From the NCBI GenBank assembly GCA_021732025.1, contig JAKFVU010000080.1, forward strand, positions 1 to 64,000: a DNA stretch of 64,000 bases, written 5' to 3'. Shown piece after piece: positions 44,973 to 55,282 of this stretch. How positions within the stretch are numbered: position 1 is the first letter of the stretch; each line of letters starts with the position of its first letter. A model generated the notes under the pieces. It did no database searches. It was not told the origin of the DNA and worked only from the letters and a program-made list of their open reading frames with translations. Made by a program: the position numbers and the translations under genes. This DNA is from Candidatus Obscuribacterales bacterium. Lineage in GTDB: Bacteria; Cyanobacteriota; Vampirovibrionia; Obscuribacterales; Obscuribacteraceae.

Positions 44973-45572
44973 TCACTGGGCAGCTTCAACCCTGAAGAAC
45001 AAGCGCCCTAACCTAAAGTGAATAATCGCTGCTACACCAAGGCCAAAAAGCAGAATATAGGCAGGGAAAGCGTAGTAAGCGAATGTCCAATTGCTAATAG
45101 TCAAAAGAGTGATACCAGCACTGATGGCACTAGCTAGGTAGGGAGCATAGTGTTCTGATTGCGGATTCTTCAACGATTTGATCAAAGTGGGCAGCCCGGC
45201 CAGCGCATCAGCGAGCACGGAGAAGCCGATAGCAATGTCTCCATGTCCCGAAACTTTCCAGGCCAGCAGTGCTACAACAGAAAGAATGCCGCACACCCAA
45301 TCAAGCTTTGAAATCTGCCAATACGATTGCTTGTTGAGAAAAGAAGCGATAAAAACAATAAGCGGGCCAAAGCCAATCATAAAAGTCATCAGAGCCTGCA
45401 AACCCACTCCTTCTTGCAGCTCAGCAAAAAAGGCGATCATTGGCACAAGCATCCACAACAGCCAAGTAACTCGATTAGGCTTGGTCTCGCCTTTAAAAGT
45501 CTTGTAGGCATACACAGCAGAACCCACAAGGTTAAAGAGCGAAGCAAAAATAACAAAACGAGGGTCGAGCAC
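44973..45572 (-). CDS. Six- or seven-helix membrane protein with PQ-loop-like repeats
   Basis: A 199-residue integral membrane protein. Two internal segments look like a duplicated unit: KPNRVTWLLWMLVPM near 31-45 and PTLIKSLKNP near 128-137 followed by further helices. This recalls the PQ-loop/SemiSWEET transporter fold but is not a clear member. No partner is evident; the flanking genes are read in the opposite direction or lie over 180 nt away. Transport of a small solute is a guess. Confidence 0.65.
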   Translation of the reverse strand: MLDPRFVIFASLFNLVGSAVYAYKTFKGETKPNRVTWLLWMLVPMIAFFAELQEGVGLQALMTFMIGFGPLIVFIASFLNKQSYWQISKLDWVCGILSVVALLAWKVSGHGDIAIGFSVLADALAGLPTLIKSLKNPQSEHYAPYLASAISAGITLLTISNWTFAYYAFPAYILLFGLGVAAIIHFRLGRLFFRVEAAQ

Positions 45573-45667
45573 GGGATTCCAAAGACCTGCAAAACAAGAA
45601 TAAAACTAGGTGATAATAGTCAATGATTGCACCTTATTCGTCAACATTGACACTCAAATAGGAATCT

Positions 45668-46534
45668 ATGAAGAATCCAACATCTTTGTTAGTGCTATTT
45701 ACGATCTTAACTATACTCCCTTGCCTGGCACAGGCTCAGAACAATCCAGCAAGTGCCAAGCTTCGCATTGAAGAATCGAAAGCTGCCAATGGCGAGCAAA
45801 GAATCGCCCTGTGGCTAATGCCACGTCAAGTTCTCGACGCGACAGTGACTATCACCGGTGTTTTAGAAAATATGCACAGCAGTCCGAGTTTGCCTTGCAC
45901 TTTTGATATAACCGAACAAAGATATCCTTCAGCTAAAACTATCAATCTGGTGACCTGTCAACGAACATCCGCTGATGCAGGCTGCCACTATGACTGGAAA
46001 TACACATGGCAATTCGGAGCACGCGGCGGTAGACCTGATAACACTGTCTACTCTCTACCATTTCAAAAAGGAACAAGCCATGTTATTGCTCAAGGATATG
46101 GCGGTACGGTAAGCCACTATGCCGGTACAGATAAAGCGTATGCAATCGATTTTAGTATGCCAGAAGGAACGACTGTTCGTGCCGCTCGGGGTGGGCAAGT
46201 TATTGCCTCCAAAGCCGATTCAAACAGCGGAGGCATGGACCTCGCGCAATTTAAATACGCCGCCAACTACGTCATGGTTCGGCACTCAGATGGCACCTAT
46301 GGCTCTTACGAGCACCTCAAGCACAACGGCGTGTTGGTGCGCTTAGGTCAAATGGTCAGCGCTGGCGATGCCATTGGCCTTTCTGGCAACACTGGCGTGA
46401 GCACTGGGCCACACCTGCACTTTGAAGTGTTTGTGCCAGTCGATGGTAGCAGAGCAAAAACTCTTCCAGTACGCTTTCAAACAGCAACCGGAGTGCAAGA
46501 ACGTCTTTTACAAGGTTCTATTTACACAAACTAG
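45668..46534 (+). CDS. Exported M23-family (LytM-type) peptidase
   Basis: A 288-residue protein with a signal peptide (1-23), a beta-rich N-terminal domain (25-140) and a C-terminal M23 domain (about 145-270). Zinc ligands are likely the His in VSHYAG, the Asp in AIDFSMP and the second His of HLHFEVF; the catalytic His is in YEHLKHNG. All expected positions are present, so it should be active against peptide cross-links of the cell wall. ATG start, 46534 stop 23 nt from the end of the convergent oxidoreductase gene. Confidence 0.87.
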   Translation: MKNPTSLLVLFTILTILPCLAQAQNNPASAKLRIEESKAANGEQRIALWLMPRQVLDATVTITGVLENMHSSPSLPCTFDITEQRYPSAKTINLVTCQRTSADAGCHYDWKYTWQFGARGGRPDNTVYSLPFQKGTSHVIAQGYGGTVSHYAGTDKAYAIDFSMPEGTTVRAARGGQVIASKADSNSGGMDLAQFKYAANYVMVRHSDGTYGSYEHLKHNGVLVRLGQMVSAGDAIGLSGNTGVSTGPHLHFEVFVPVDGSRAKTLPVRFQTATGVQERLLQGSIYTN

Positions 46535-46557
46535 AAGACGCGAAATTAGCTCAGGAC

Positions 46558-48135
46558 CTAGCTCTTCTTCTCTTCGTGATATTCCATTTCGGTATTAACA
46601 TCCCAAATATTAGTTTTGGTTTTGATACCATCCACGATATTATCTACCGCCACCATAGCAGTGAGCATTGAGTGATCTTGGTTGTTATATTTGTGCATGC
46701 CGTTGCGGCCAACCAAGAAAAGATTTTCGAAAGTGTCGATATATTTGGTCAAATCGTCGAAACGATCATATGAGCCAAAATAGCCTGGATAGGTCTTCGG
46801 CATGCGAATCACCATCGAATCAAGTACATCAGCTTTATCAATGATGCCAATCTTGTCTAATTCATCAGCGCCAAGTTGCTTCAACTTATCGTCGGGCCAA
46901 GTCCAGATGTCGTCGCTTTCGTTGCAGAAATATTCAAGGCCCAACCAGACTTTGGATGGGTCTGCCACCATGTAGTTACCCCAGTTGTTATAAATCTGCA
47001 AACGGCCAATCATGACGTCGTTTTCTTGCACATAAATCCAATTGTCAGCAATCAGTTTTTTGCCAGTAGGCGAATCTTCGTAAACTTTGAGCTTGTTCAC
47101 GAGCATGCCAACTTCGATAAAGTCGCGGTAGATAAGACCTTCGGCAATCTCTTTAGCATCAGCTGGCACCGGAGCATCAAGCTTAGCCACTAACTCTTTA
47201 ACAGGAATGGTAGAGAAGAAATAATCGCCCTTTAGAATTTCAGTTTCACCAGTAACACTATTTTTGATTTCGACTGCTGTGATCTGATTGCCTTCGGTAA
47301 TGAAGCGCACGACTTCTGAGTCTTTGCGAATTTCACCGCCCTTAGAAAGAACTCTGTCGGCCACTTCTTGCCACATTGAGCCGGTGCCTTTCTTCGGATA
47401 CATGAACTGTTCTACCAAAGAAGTTTCAGTTTGCTTCTGGCGCAAATCAGTGACTGAGCCCAGCATTTTCTTGGCCGCGTGCATCACAACTTTCACAATC
47501 GAAAGCCCTTTAACCCGCTGTGCGCCCCAATCTGCGCTAATTTTTGAGCAAGCGATACCCCAAACTTTCTCAGTGTAATCTTTGAAGAATGTGAGATAAA
47601 GTTCGCGACCAAAGCGGTTAGTGAAAAACTCTTCGAGATTCGACTCTGGCTTGATTGGCATGGCCATTGCTTTCATGTAGCTGAGGCCAATGCGAATAGT
47701 GCGCGGCAGACCAAGATTGGTGAAAGTAACAAGCTTGAGACTGATTGGATAGTCGAAGAATTTGCGCAAGTAATAAATGCGCGTCTGTCTCTGCAAAGTA
47801 ATCAGAACGTTTTCCACATCATCAGGAGACGGGCCGTCAGCGCTTACAGGAATAGTACGCTTCTGGTTGTGGTAGCTAATTTCAACTTCTTGTCCAGGCA
47901 AACCCTGCACTGGCATCATTGTCATCCACCAGTCCATCACTCGGTCTGACTTAGAGAAGAAGCGGTGAGGACCGATGTCTAAGCGATTGCCTTTATACTC
48001 GATGGTGCGCGAGAGACCGCCAATAACATCGCATTTTTCGATAATGATTGGCTTAACATCACTCCGTTGTAAGAGCTCATAGGCAGCAGTTAAACCGGCA
48101 GGACCAGCACCAACTATGATGGCAACTCGGGACAT
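46558..48135 (-). CDS. FAD-dependent oxidoreductase (amine-oxidase/UDP-galactopyranose-mutase-like)
   Basis: A 525-residue FAD protein with the dinucleotide motif [15 protein letters not shown] (near 7-21), [11 protein letters not shown] near 34-44 and a C-terminal FAD-contact segment [16 protein letters not shown] near 475-490. This set matches the protoporphyrinogen-oxidase/UDP-galactopyranose-mutase-like group often found in cell-surface sugar clusters. The ATG at 48133-48135 was chosen because AAGGATT lies about 8 nt upstream and the Rossmann motif begins directly after it; a TTG at 48183 would add 16 poorly conserved residues. A role in nucleotide-sugar or polyprenoid chemistry is possible. 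Confidence 0.82.
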   Translation of the reverse strand: MSRVAIIVGAGPAGLTAAYELLQRSDVKPIIIEKCDVIGGLSRTIEYKGNRLDIGPHRFFSKSDRVMDWWMTMMPVQGLPGQEVEISYHNQKRTIPVSADGPSPDDVENVLITLQRQTRIYYLRKFFDYPISLKLVTFTNLGLPRTIRIGLSYMKAMAMPIKPESNLEEFFTNRFGRELYLTFFKDYTEKVWGIACSKISADWGAQRVKGLSIVKVVMHAAKKMLGSVTDLRQKQTETSLVEQFMYPKKGTGSMWQEVADRVLSKGGEIRKDSEVVRFITEGNQITAVEIKNSVTGETEILKGDYFFSTIPVKELVAKLDAPVPADAKEIAEGLIYRDFIEVGMLVNKLKVYEDSPTGKKLIADNWIYVQENDVMIGRLQIYNNWGNYMVADPSKVWLGLEYFCNESDDIWTWPDDKLKQLGADELDKIGIIDKADVLDSMVIRMPKTYPGYFGSYDRFDDLTKYIDTFENLFLVGRNGMHKYNNQDHSMLTAMVAVDNIVDGIKTKTNIWDVNTEMEYHEEKKS

Positions 48136-48332
48136 TGCGATGGAATCCTTCAGAAGTAACGAACTAAAAACAACAACGGTCAACTACTTTTCAAGCCAGA
48201 AACGGTCGTCAGCCGTCTGATTAACCATTATCGTATTAGCAAGAAGCAGATTACTACATTAAATGACAAAATATCTCTTGAAAGGTACAGGATTGCCTGT
48301 TTACAACCAGAGACAATAACGGCACCCGTGAA

Positions 48333-49892
48333 CTATTCAACCAGGCGCCAGTAGCGCAGTGAATAATCGTTACTGCCAGTTATAGCGTTCTCTCCACTCG
48401 CGGTAAAGGCCAAGCCGAACATGCCATAGGCGTTCAGAGTAAACGAGCAACTCTCGGTACCTTGCTCTGTGTCCCAAATGCGGAAGGTTTTATCAAGGCT
48501 GCCACTGGCAATCTTGCTATCAGACTTGATGAAACGGGCGTTCGAGACCCAATCACCATGACCGATGAATTGCTTCAGCTCACTGCCGCTGCCAACATCC
48601 CAGGTACGAATCGTTAGGTCACGGCTGGCAGATAGCAGCTTACTGCCGTCTGCCGAGAAGCCCACAGTGGTTACGTCAGCTTTGTGGCCGGTAAAGCGAC
48701 GAATGACTGAGCCATCGCGCACACGCCAAAGAGTGATTACTTTATCGCTGCCTCCACTGGCAACCTGCTCTCCGTCGGGGCTGAAAGCTACGCAACGCAT
48801 TGTGCCCTGACCTTGACACTCTTGCAGCTGAGTGCCGTTGAGTACATCCCAGATTCGCACAGTGCCGTCGTAGCCGCACGACACGGCCTTGTTACCAGAG
48901 GGCGAATAGGCGCAAGCCAAGACGATATTGCCGTGACCAACTAATTTCTTCAGCTGAGCACCAGAATCGAGATCCCAGATACGCACAGAAGAGTCACCGC
49001 TAGCCGACATCGCCGTGTTACCACTGGGCGAGAAAGCCACCGAGTTGACATTATCTTCGTGACCGTCAAATCTTTTGATCTCTTTGCCTGTGGTCAAATC
49101 CCATAAGCGAACTGAATCGTCATCACTGCCAGACAAGGCGCGATTGCCATCTGCCGAAATGGCCAAACCCTTTGTCCAGCTTATGTGACCAGTCATCTTG
49201 AGTAACTCTTCGGCCTTTTTCACGCGGCCGTTTGATTTTAGCTCGCCGGCTATACCGCGAGACGAAGCGATTTGCTGGCTAGACGGAGTGGCATAGATGG
49301 GTGTGCTGGAGCTTGAACTAGTTGAACTAGAAGTGCCAGAAGAACTTGCGCTAGCAACATCTTTGCCGCTGCTCGCAGAGCTGCTGCCAGTGCGCACAAG
49401 TGACTTAGCTTCAACGCTATCATCACTCACAGATTTTGGCGTTTCGGACTTTGGCGATTCGACTTTTTCTTTTTCTACTTTACTGAGCTGCTCAGCAGTG
49501 GGGGTTTCTGAACCTTTGTAAGATGAATCAGATGAATCAGAGGAACTGGAAGACTCAAAACCCTCAAGGCGAGTAGCAATGGCTGCCGCTTTGGCCGAAT
49601 TTCCTTGGGCAAGATAAACCTTGCGCAGAAGCTCCAAGCTGATTTTAAGCTCAGCACTATGTGGCTCGATTTTCTCCGCTTCTTTGACAGCGTTAAGCAG
49701 GCTCTGCTCTGCTTTTTCGTAATCATGCTCATCGAAGAACTTACTGCCACTTTCATTGAACGCTTTCCAAATAATATCTTCAGCATGAGCCGGAAGAATT
49801 GAACTAGATGAAATTGCTATCGCGGCCAAGGCCATCAGCTTACAAGACAAGTGCTTAGCAGCTCTCCTTGTCAAATTCAGTTGGTCTCTCAC
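48333..49892 (-). CDS. Exported protein with short TPR region and seven WD40 repeats
   Basis: A 519-residue protein with a signal peptide (about 17-38), a TPR-like helical part (42-110), a Ser/Glu/Lys-rich linker (115-225) and seven WD40 repeats (about 240-519), each ending in a variant of D-x-x-[IV]-R-x-W-D, enough for one complete beta-propeller. It starts with a GTG overlapping the stop of the caspase gene by 4 nt (GTGA), so the two are translationally coupled. In other bacteria caspase and WD40 domains are often fused in one chain; here they are split. Likely a scaffold for the protease or its targets. Confidence 0.87.
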   Translation of the reverse strand: MRDQLNLTRRAAKHLSCKLMALAAIAISSSSILPAHAEDIIWKAFNESGSKFFDEHDYEKAEQSLLNAVKEAEKIEPHSAELKISLELLRKVYLAQGNSAKAAAIATRLEGFESSSSSDSSDSSYKGSETPTAEQLSKVEKEKVESPKSETPKSVSDDSVEAKSLVRTGSSSASSGKDVASASSSGTSSSTSSSSSTPIYATPSSQQIASSRGIAGELKSNGRVKKAEELLKMTGHISWTKGLAISADGNRALSGSDDDSVRLWDLTTGKEIKRFDGHEDNVNSVAFSPSGNTAMSASGDSSVRIWDLDSGAQLKKLVGHGNIVLACAYSPSGNKAVSCGYDGTVRIWDVLNGTQLQECQGQGTMRCVAFSPDGEQVASGGSDKVITLWRVRDGSVIRRFTGHKADVTTVGFSADGSKLLSASRDLTIRTWDVGSGSELKQFIGHGDWVSNARFIKSDSKIASGSLDKTFRIWDTEQGTESCSFTLNAYGMFGLAFTASGENAITGSNDYSLRYWRLVE

Positions 49893-52609
49893 TTGCGATT
49901 TGCTCCTCTGTGTCTACGTTCATTTCCAGAATTTGGGGCCCCCTTACTACGCCCAACTGCCTTGCCACTACCAGTAGCACCAACCTTCACTTGCGTGTCA
50001 ACGGCGTCAGGCAACTCAATCGGTCCTAGGCCCGGTGATGGTGCAGCCGGTTTAACTCCAAGAATTAAATCACTTCCTCTCCACTTGCTGCGCATAACTG
50101 GAGTTTGCAGAAGTCCGCGATCGCGCAATACTTCTCTTTGCACTTCCGATTCCATATAGCTATAGGCATCACCAAGTTTAGTCAAATTGCCATTTTTGCG
50201 GAAGCCATCAATGAGATAGCGAGTAAAAACACTGCCCTCATAGCGCTGCGATTCCCACGAACGCTGGTCTGGCTTACTCGATGAAATAACCAGCTGTCCT
50301 GTTCCTTGCACAATTGGATCTACATCGACATTGCCCGGCCGCACTATCGACTTGCCGCTAGCTGGCGCAGTCACACCACTATGACAGGCATCAAGCACAA
50401 GCATGACACGATCGCTGTGCACTCGAGCCTTAATGATGCGAGCCAAATCTTGCATGGCAATGCCCGTGGCATAAAGATCTGACGGGTCAGTGTCATGCGC
50501 CACCAAATAGTTGACACCACCAAGATCTAAACTTGATGGACTGCCATGGGTAGAAAAATAAATCACAACCAAGTCATCTTTTTCCGCCACACGAGGCAAC
50601 CATTTGCTTCCTAGCAATGAAAGAATATTGGCTCTAGTGGCTGCTTCGTTGGTCAAGAGCTGCACATGGTCAGGAGCAAAGTTTCTTTCTTTGATCAAAA
50701 AGTCGCTGAAATCTTGAGCATCCTTCGCCGCGTAGCGTAAATTGATTTTGGGATCTTTGAAGCGGCCGGTGCCAATGATCAGGGCCCATTTATCACGAAT
50801 AGGACGATTGATTTCCACTTGCGAATTATCAACAGCTTCACTGCTCGCACTGCCCCCAGAGGCACTAACAGAAGAACTGTCCGAGGAGCTACCAGAGGCC
50901 GCTTTGCGCACTAGATCTTCTTGGCGGTCATATTTGCGCTTCTGCTTGTAAGCTTCAACAGCCTGCTCGGCACGCTTCGATATTTCCACAGGCATGGCAT
51001 GCTCGGTCCAGCCATGGGCTGCCCTTAGCATCCGTGTATCAGAAAAAATAGACCCTGCTTCTTCTAGTTTAGAGCCAAGCATAAACTGCTTAGCACATTG
51101 CTCAAGAGAAAATACAGCGTACTTTTGATTGCCGTCTCCTGACTGGCTAAGCTTATTCAGGGCCGTTCTAAACATGGCCTCAGCTTCTACCAGAGAATGT
51201 TTCTTCAAGTAAATATGACCAAGTAGCAATAGACTACTGGCACCACCGGCAGACCGCTTATTTTGATCGAGCTTGATTGACTGACGCACTAGCCGTTCAG
51301 CTGAACTTAAGTCACCAACGGCCAAATCAAACAGTGCCAAGCGACTGTAATTGAGCGCTTGCTCTAGATTGCTGCCAGCTTCAGCCCCTGCTCCAGTTGA
51401 ACCAGTTGAACCAGTTGAACCTTTCTCAATTCTAGCGGCTAGCTCCTTGCGCTTGCTTTCCATTAAAGCGGGATTGAGCTTGTTGGCTTCACTTAAGTCA
51501 TCAGCAGCAGCGCCCACATCGCCAAGGCTTAGCAAAGTCATTGCCCGCGAATAGAGACCGTCGGCGTTTCGAGTAATTTGCAAGGCCTTGTCTAGATCTG
51601 CTTTGCTATCTTCATAGTTTCCCTGCGCTGCCTTGATAGTAGCTCGATCTACGAGAGCGCTCTGCAGGCGTGGATTGATTTTAAGGGCTTCATCGAGATG
51701 GCCAAGAGCGGCTGTACTGTCACCTTTTGCCAGCAACACATGACCTAGCCTAAATTGAGCAATGGCATTTCCTGGCACTAAGCGCACGCCGTTATCTAGG
51801 TCACTTAGGGCTTTCTCCAACTGAGAGAGCTGGTAGTAAGCCATACCACGGTAGATGTAGTCGAGGCCTTTTTTCTGTGAGCGCGTAAGGTTTTTTGAGT
51901 AATAAGCAATAGCTTGATTAAACTGATCGGTGGCACCCTTGGTATCACCTTTGAGCTTTAAGGCTTCGCCCCATTGGTAGTGCACGTCAAATTCTTTGCT
52001 GCCACCTTTCTTGAGAATATACTCGTAGTCGGCAATAGCGTCGTTGTAAGCATTGAGCTGTAATTTGCATTCTGATCTTTCGCGCCGAGCAGAAAGAGAG
52101 CTTGAATTAACCTTGAGATACTGATCGTAATCTTTGGCAGCACCAGCAAAGTCGCCATTTTCCTTTAGCGCTTGTGCTCGCAGCAAGAGAGCCTTAGTAT
52201 CTTTAGGGTCAAGCTTCAGAACCTCACCATAGTCGCGCACAGCAGCATCTTTGTCGCCCAAACGAGCGAGAAGCTCACCCCGCTGCAAATATATTTCTAC
52301 GGCATTAGGATTGGCTTTAATTGCCTGCTCATAATCAGCCAATGCACCATCATTGTCTTTCAACTCGCTTCTAGCGGCGGCTCGACTGAGATAAGCCTCG
52401 TAGACCCCAGGGTGATCCTTGAGAACCTTAGTAAAGGTGGCAACTGCGTTCTCATAGTCTTTTTTCTTCAGACTACGCTCACCTTTTTCTAGCAACTTGG
52501 CATATGGGGGCTCTGAGGCCGAGGCCACAGGAGCAAAAGTCATACTACTGACAGGAATCACTAGCAGAGCCAAACTAAGAGCAAGACTATGAGCAATTTT
52601 CACGGTCAC
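49889..52609 (-). CDS. Exported TPR protein with a C-terminal caspase-like (C14) protease domain
   Basis: A 906-residue protein: signal peptide (1-31), about eleven TPR repeats (35-400), a GST-repeat linker near 398-407 (three 9-bp tandem copies at 51393-51419), more helical repeats (410-560), a Ser-rich linker and a caspase/metacaspase domain (about 600-850). The catalytic pair is intact: His688 (STHGSP) and Cys742 (DACHSG), after ALIIGTGRFKD near 608. An exported caspase with a full TPR array suggests regulated proteolysis outside the cytoplasm. It is coupled to the WD40 protein downstream. Start ATG or equivalent at 52609. Confidence 0.9.
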   Translation of the reverse strand: MTVKIAHSLALSLALLVIPVSSMTFAPVASASEPPYAKLLEKGERSLKKKDYENAVATFTKVLKDHPGVYEAYLSRAAARSELKDNDGALADYEQAIKANPNAVEIYLQRGELLARLGDKDAAVRDYGEVLKLDPKDTKALLLRAQALKENGDFAGAAKDYDQYLKVNSSSLSARRERSECKLQLNAYNDAIADYEYILKKGGSKEFDVHYQWGEALKLKGDTKGATDQFNQAIAYYSKNLTRSQKKGLDYIYRGMAYYQLSQLEKALSDLDNGVRLVPGNAIAQFRLGHVLLAKGDSTAALGHLDEALKINPRLQSALVDRATIKAAQGNYEDSKADLDKALQITRNADGLYSRAMTLLSLGDVGAAADDLSEANKLNPALMESKRKELAARIEKGSTGSTGSTGAGAEAGSNLEQALNYSRLALFDLAVGDLSSAERLVRQSIKLDQNKRSAGGASSLLLLGHIYLKKHSLVEAEAMFRTALNKLSQSGDGNQKYAVFSLEQCAKQFMLGSKLEEAGSIFSDTRMLRAAHGWTEHAMPVEISKRAEQAVEAYKQKRKYDRQEDLVRKAASGSSSDSSSVSASGGSASSEAVDNSQVEINRPIRDKWALIIGTGRFKDPKINLRYAAKDAQDFSDFLIKERNFAPDHVQLLTNEAATRANILSLLGSKWLPRVAEKDDLVVIYFSTHGSPSSLDLGGVNYLVAHDTDPSDLYATGIAMQDLARIIKARVHSDRVMLVLDACHSGVTAPASGKSIVRPGNVDVDPIVQGTGQLVISSSKPDQRSWESQRYEGSVFTRYLIDGFRKNGNLTKLGDAYSYMESEVQREVLRDRGLLQTPVMRSKWRGSDLILGVKPAAPSPGLGPIELPDAVDTQVKVGATGSGKAVGRSKGAPNSGNERRHRGANRK

Positions 52610-52690
52610 TTCTCCATTGCCAAAGACGGCTTCTTGAGCGAAACACTACTTTAACATTTATAGGTTAACTATTAGGAGGGGCAAATAACT

Positions 52691-54250
52691 CTAAAGACTA
52701 ACGTGTCCTTGCAAATCATCAAGATCTTCTTCAATGAGGGTATTAAGCTTTGCTAGATACTGAGCCGGTTGTTCCACATTAACAGTGGAGCTTTCGATGC
52801 CAGCAAAAATTATCTGATAAAGCTGTTCGGCAAAATCGATCTCGTGCTGCTGCCATGAAGTAGAGTAGCCTCTCAACTGTTCTTGCCAATCGGCAAACGA
52901 TGCTCGCGGTGTGAGAAGGGCTCCTGGTGTGGCTTCAGCCTTATTAGGATCGCCAGCCCAAGTGACTGTGCGAACGCTCTCCTTCTTATTCCAGACGAGC
53001 CAGTCATGGCCGGCTCGAACAGCTATGATGCCGCCAAAATAAGGAGAGTCGGTCCAGACCGGGAACTCTTTTTGCACATTAATAACGTGCAAAACAGTCA
53101 CAGAGCTCTTCTCTAGTGCTTTTATCAACTCTTGAGCCTGTGTCGGCTCTAAAGCCTGGCCATCACTGGTCGAGTTCTCATCATCAACAGCAATAAAATT
53201 GAAGCCATCGCTCTCTATCATTTTCCACAGGCTATGCTTGTGCAAGCGAATTAGCTCAGACAAATCTACGCCAGTAGCCATCTCAGCTTGTATCGAACGA
53301 ACGAAGACACCAAGCTTTTCACGGGCCTCAATGATGCTGGCAACTTCAATTGCTGTGACCCGCGATGACACCATCTTTGCAATCAGTCCACAGACCGAAC
53401 GCTCATGGGCCGGAAGATACTTGGGCGTAATGTTGTGACAAGCAATCAGACCCCAAAGCCTGCCATCGCAAATTATTGACAATGTGAGAGTAGCGCTAAT
53501 CTCCATGTTGGTTAAATACTGAATATGTATTGGAGAAACACTTCTCAAAGCACTGAGAGTCAAATCTAACGGCGGTGCTTCGCCTATCGACTTGATTGGA
53601 ACAGGTTCATAACTAATATCGGGAATCATCCGCACCCAGTTAGCCAAGAACAGCCGCCGAGCAGGCTGCGGAATATCAGTAGCAGGGAAATGGTGACCAT
53701 AAAACGACGATAGTCTCATCGTTTTCGACTCGGCAATAACTTCGCCATGCCAGTCTTCAGCAAAACGATAAATCATTACTCGATCGAACTTTGTGATCAG
53801 CCGCAGCCCTTCGGCGACGAAGGCCAGGTAGGATAGAACTGTTTCATGCTTCTGGCTGACAAATTTTAGACTGGCAATATCCTGTACTTCGTCGTTATCT
53901 ATGCGCTCGCACTCGACGATAACGCGGTTAGCCTGACGAAATGCTGTTGCGGTTACCCAGCGTTTGCTCCCCGCCAATCTCACCATGGTCGGCGCAGTAG
54001 GCTCGTCTCTTCGTTTGACGGCCTCAAGCAAAGACTCACAGTTAGCTCCAAAAGCCGCTGTGTAGTGCCTATTGAGCAATTCATCGGTGGCTATGCCTAA
54101 AATTCGCCCGCAATTCTCACTAGCCGACACAATAAATTCGTCTTGTATGACAAGCAATGCTCCAAAAGGCTGAATGGCCGAAGGGGCATGAATAGGCTCT
54201 CTATCACAACTTGTCAAATCAAGCGAAGCTGGGTCTTTCCGGGATTCCAA
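52691..54250 (-). CDS. Bacteriophytochrome photosensory module (PAS-GAF-PHY), no kinase
   Basis: A 519-residue red/far-red photoreceptor core. Cys15 in SCDREPIHAPSAIQPFG is the biliverdin-binding site of bacteriophytochromes. The GAF domain has FPATDIP (usually PASDIP) with its Asp, IHIQYLTNM with the pyrrole-water His, and a second His in ACHNITP. The PHY tongue has WAGDP and PRASF. So the chromophore pocket looks complete. The chain ends about 45 residues after the PHY domain with no histidine kinase or other output. The start is a TTG with AAGG upstream. It probably signals through a partner. Confidence 0.9.
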   Translation of the reverse strand: MESRKDPASLDLTSCDREPIHAPSAIQPFGALLVIQDEFIVSASENCGRILGIATDELLNRHYTAAFGANCESLLEAVKRRDEPTAPTMVRLAGSKRWVTATAFRQANRVIVECERIDNDEVQDIASLKFVSQKHETVLSYLAFVAEGLRLITKFDRVMIYRFAEDWHGEVIAESKTMRLSSFYGHHFPATDIPQPARRLFLANWVRMIPDISYEPVPIKSIGEAPPLDLTLSALRSVSPIHIQYLTNMEISATLTLSIICDGRLWGLIACHNITPKYLPAHERSVCGLIAKMVSSRVTAIEVASIIEAREKLGVFVRSIQAEMATGVDLSELIRLHKHSLWKMIESDGFNFIAVDDENSTSDGQALEPTQAQELIKALEKSSVTVLHVINVQKEFPVWTDSPYFGGIIAVRAGHDWLVWNKKESVRTVTWAGDPNKAEATPGALLTPRASFADWQEQLRGYSTSWQQHEIDFAEQLYQIIFAGIESSTVNVEQPAQYLAKLNTLIEEDLDDLQGHVSL

Positions 54251-54329
54251 TGCAAGTACCTTGTCTTCAATCTACTGAGTCATTTTAGCAAGGCATTGCT
54301 AGAATATTGAAACAAGAACCAAGGACGAC

Positions 54330-55259
54330 ATGAAACAAAATCATAGGTCGATTTGCCTTAAGTCTAGCGGTTGGTTATTTCGCGCGGCAATGCTCACTGT
54401 AGGCATCGCCTCTTATGCATTTAATGGAGCTTTTAGTAGCCCCTGCGAAGCAAACGATCGACACCCCGTCAAAGGTCTTAGCGTTAGCGACCATGAACCA
54501 AAACTTATTGCCCAACGCAACGTTGACGAAACAAGAATAAAAGAGAAAGCCTTGAAAGAGGTCAGCGAGTCTACCGAGCAAATCAAGGCCGGTCACACTA
54601 ACTGGAAGCTCTACTATCGACGCGCTTGTGCTCTCACCACCCTAGTTCGCTACGAAGAAGCCCTCGAGGACGTAGACAAAGCAATAAAACTAGACCCTAA
54701 GCAAGTAGATCTTTATCTTCTGCACGCTAAGCTTTGCCTCAACACCTTAGATGACGAAGCCGCTGCGGCCGACTACACCGCAGCAATCAAACTGTCACCA
54801 ACTAACCAAGGCTCTCTTTTGCTGCTGCCCCGTAGCCACTGCTACGAGTCAATGCTCAAACCAGACCTCGCCCTAGCCGATGCTCTCGGCTACCTCAAAG
54901 GACACCCTGAACGTTATGACAATAACGTTGCCCGGATAATCGGTTGCCTCTATCTAAAACTGGGCAAAGGCAAAGAGGCCGTCGAACACTTCTCTTTCTG
55001 CCTCAAGAACAATCCGAACATGAGCAAGGTGCATGAGATGCGCGGCGATTCGTACATGCTTTTGAAGAACTACAATGCAGCAGCCGCTGACTACGGTTTA
55101 GAAATCGCACGCATACCAAACTTTGCCACCAAGTTATATGAAAAGCGTGGAATTGCCTATCGCAAAGCTGGCCAGCTCAAAAAAGCTGCTGAAGACGAAA
55201 AGAAAATCAAATCGGTAGGCCATGATGTCTTTGAAATAGCACCATTTCGCAACAAATAA
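54330..55259 (+). CDS. Exported TPR protein
   Basis: A 309-residue protein with a signal peptide (about 12-40) and five to six TPR repeats (about 90-290), recognisable by repeated A-L-x-D-x-x-x-A-I-x-L-x-P patterns. It should act as a protein-binding scaffold in the periplasm or envelope. ATG start at 54330 with AAGGACGAC upstream. Divergent from the phytochrome gene by 79 nt, so the two could share a control region. The acetyltransferase gene follows after 23 nt. Confidence 0.8.
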   Translation: MKQNHRSICLKSSGWLFRAAMLTVGIASYAFNGAFSSPCEANDRHPVKGLSVSDHEPKLIAQRNVDETRIKEKALKEVSESTEQIKAGHTNWKLYYRRACALTTLVRYEEALEDVDKAIKLDPKQVDLYLLHAKLCLNTLDDEAAAADYTAAIKLSPTNQGSLLLLPRSHCYESMLKPDLALADALGYLKGHPERYDNNVARIIGCLYLKLGKGKEAVEHFSFCLKNNPNMSKVHEMRGDSYMLLKNYNAAAADYGLEIARIPNFATKLYEKRGIAYRKAGQLKKAAEDEKKIKSVGHDVFEIAPFRNK

Positions 55260-55282
55260 TTTAGGGAGCCTGTGAGGATATA

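Noticed and set aside
51393-51419. Three 9-bp tandem copies considered as a separate repeat element
   Set aside because: In-frame and encodes the Gly-Ser-Thr linker of the TPR-caspase protein; reported with that gene.
48333-52609. Caspase/WD40 pair as a classic phage-defence island
   Set aside because: No nuclease, CRISPR, CBASS or other defence gene lies nearby, and both proteins carry signal peptides.
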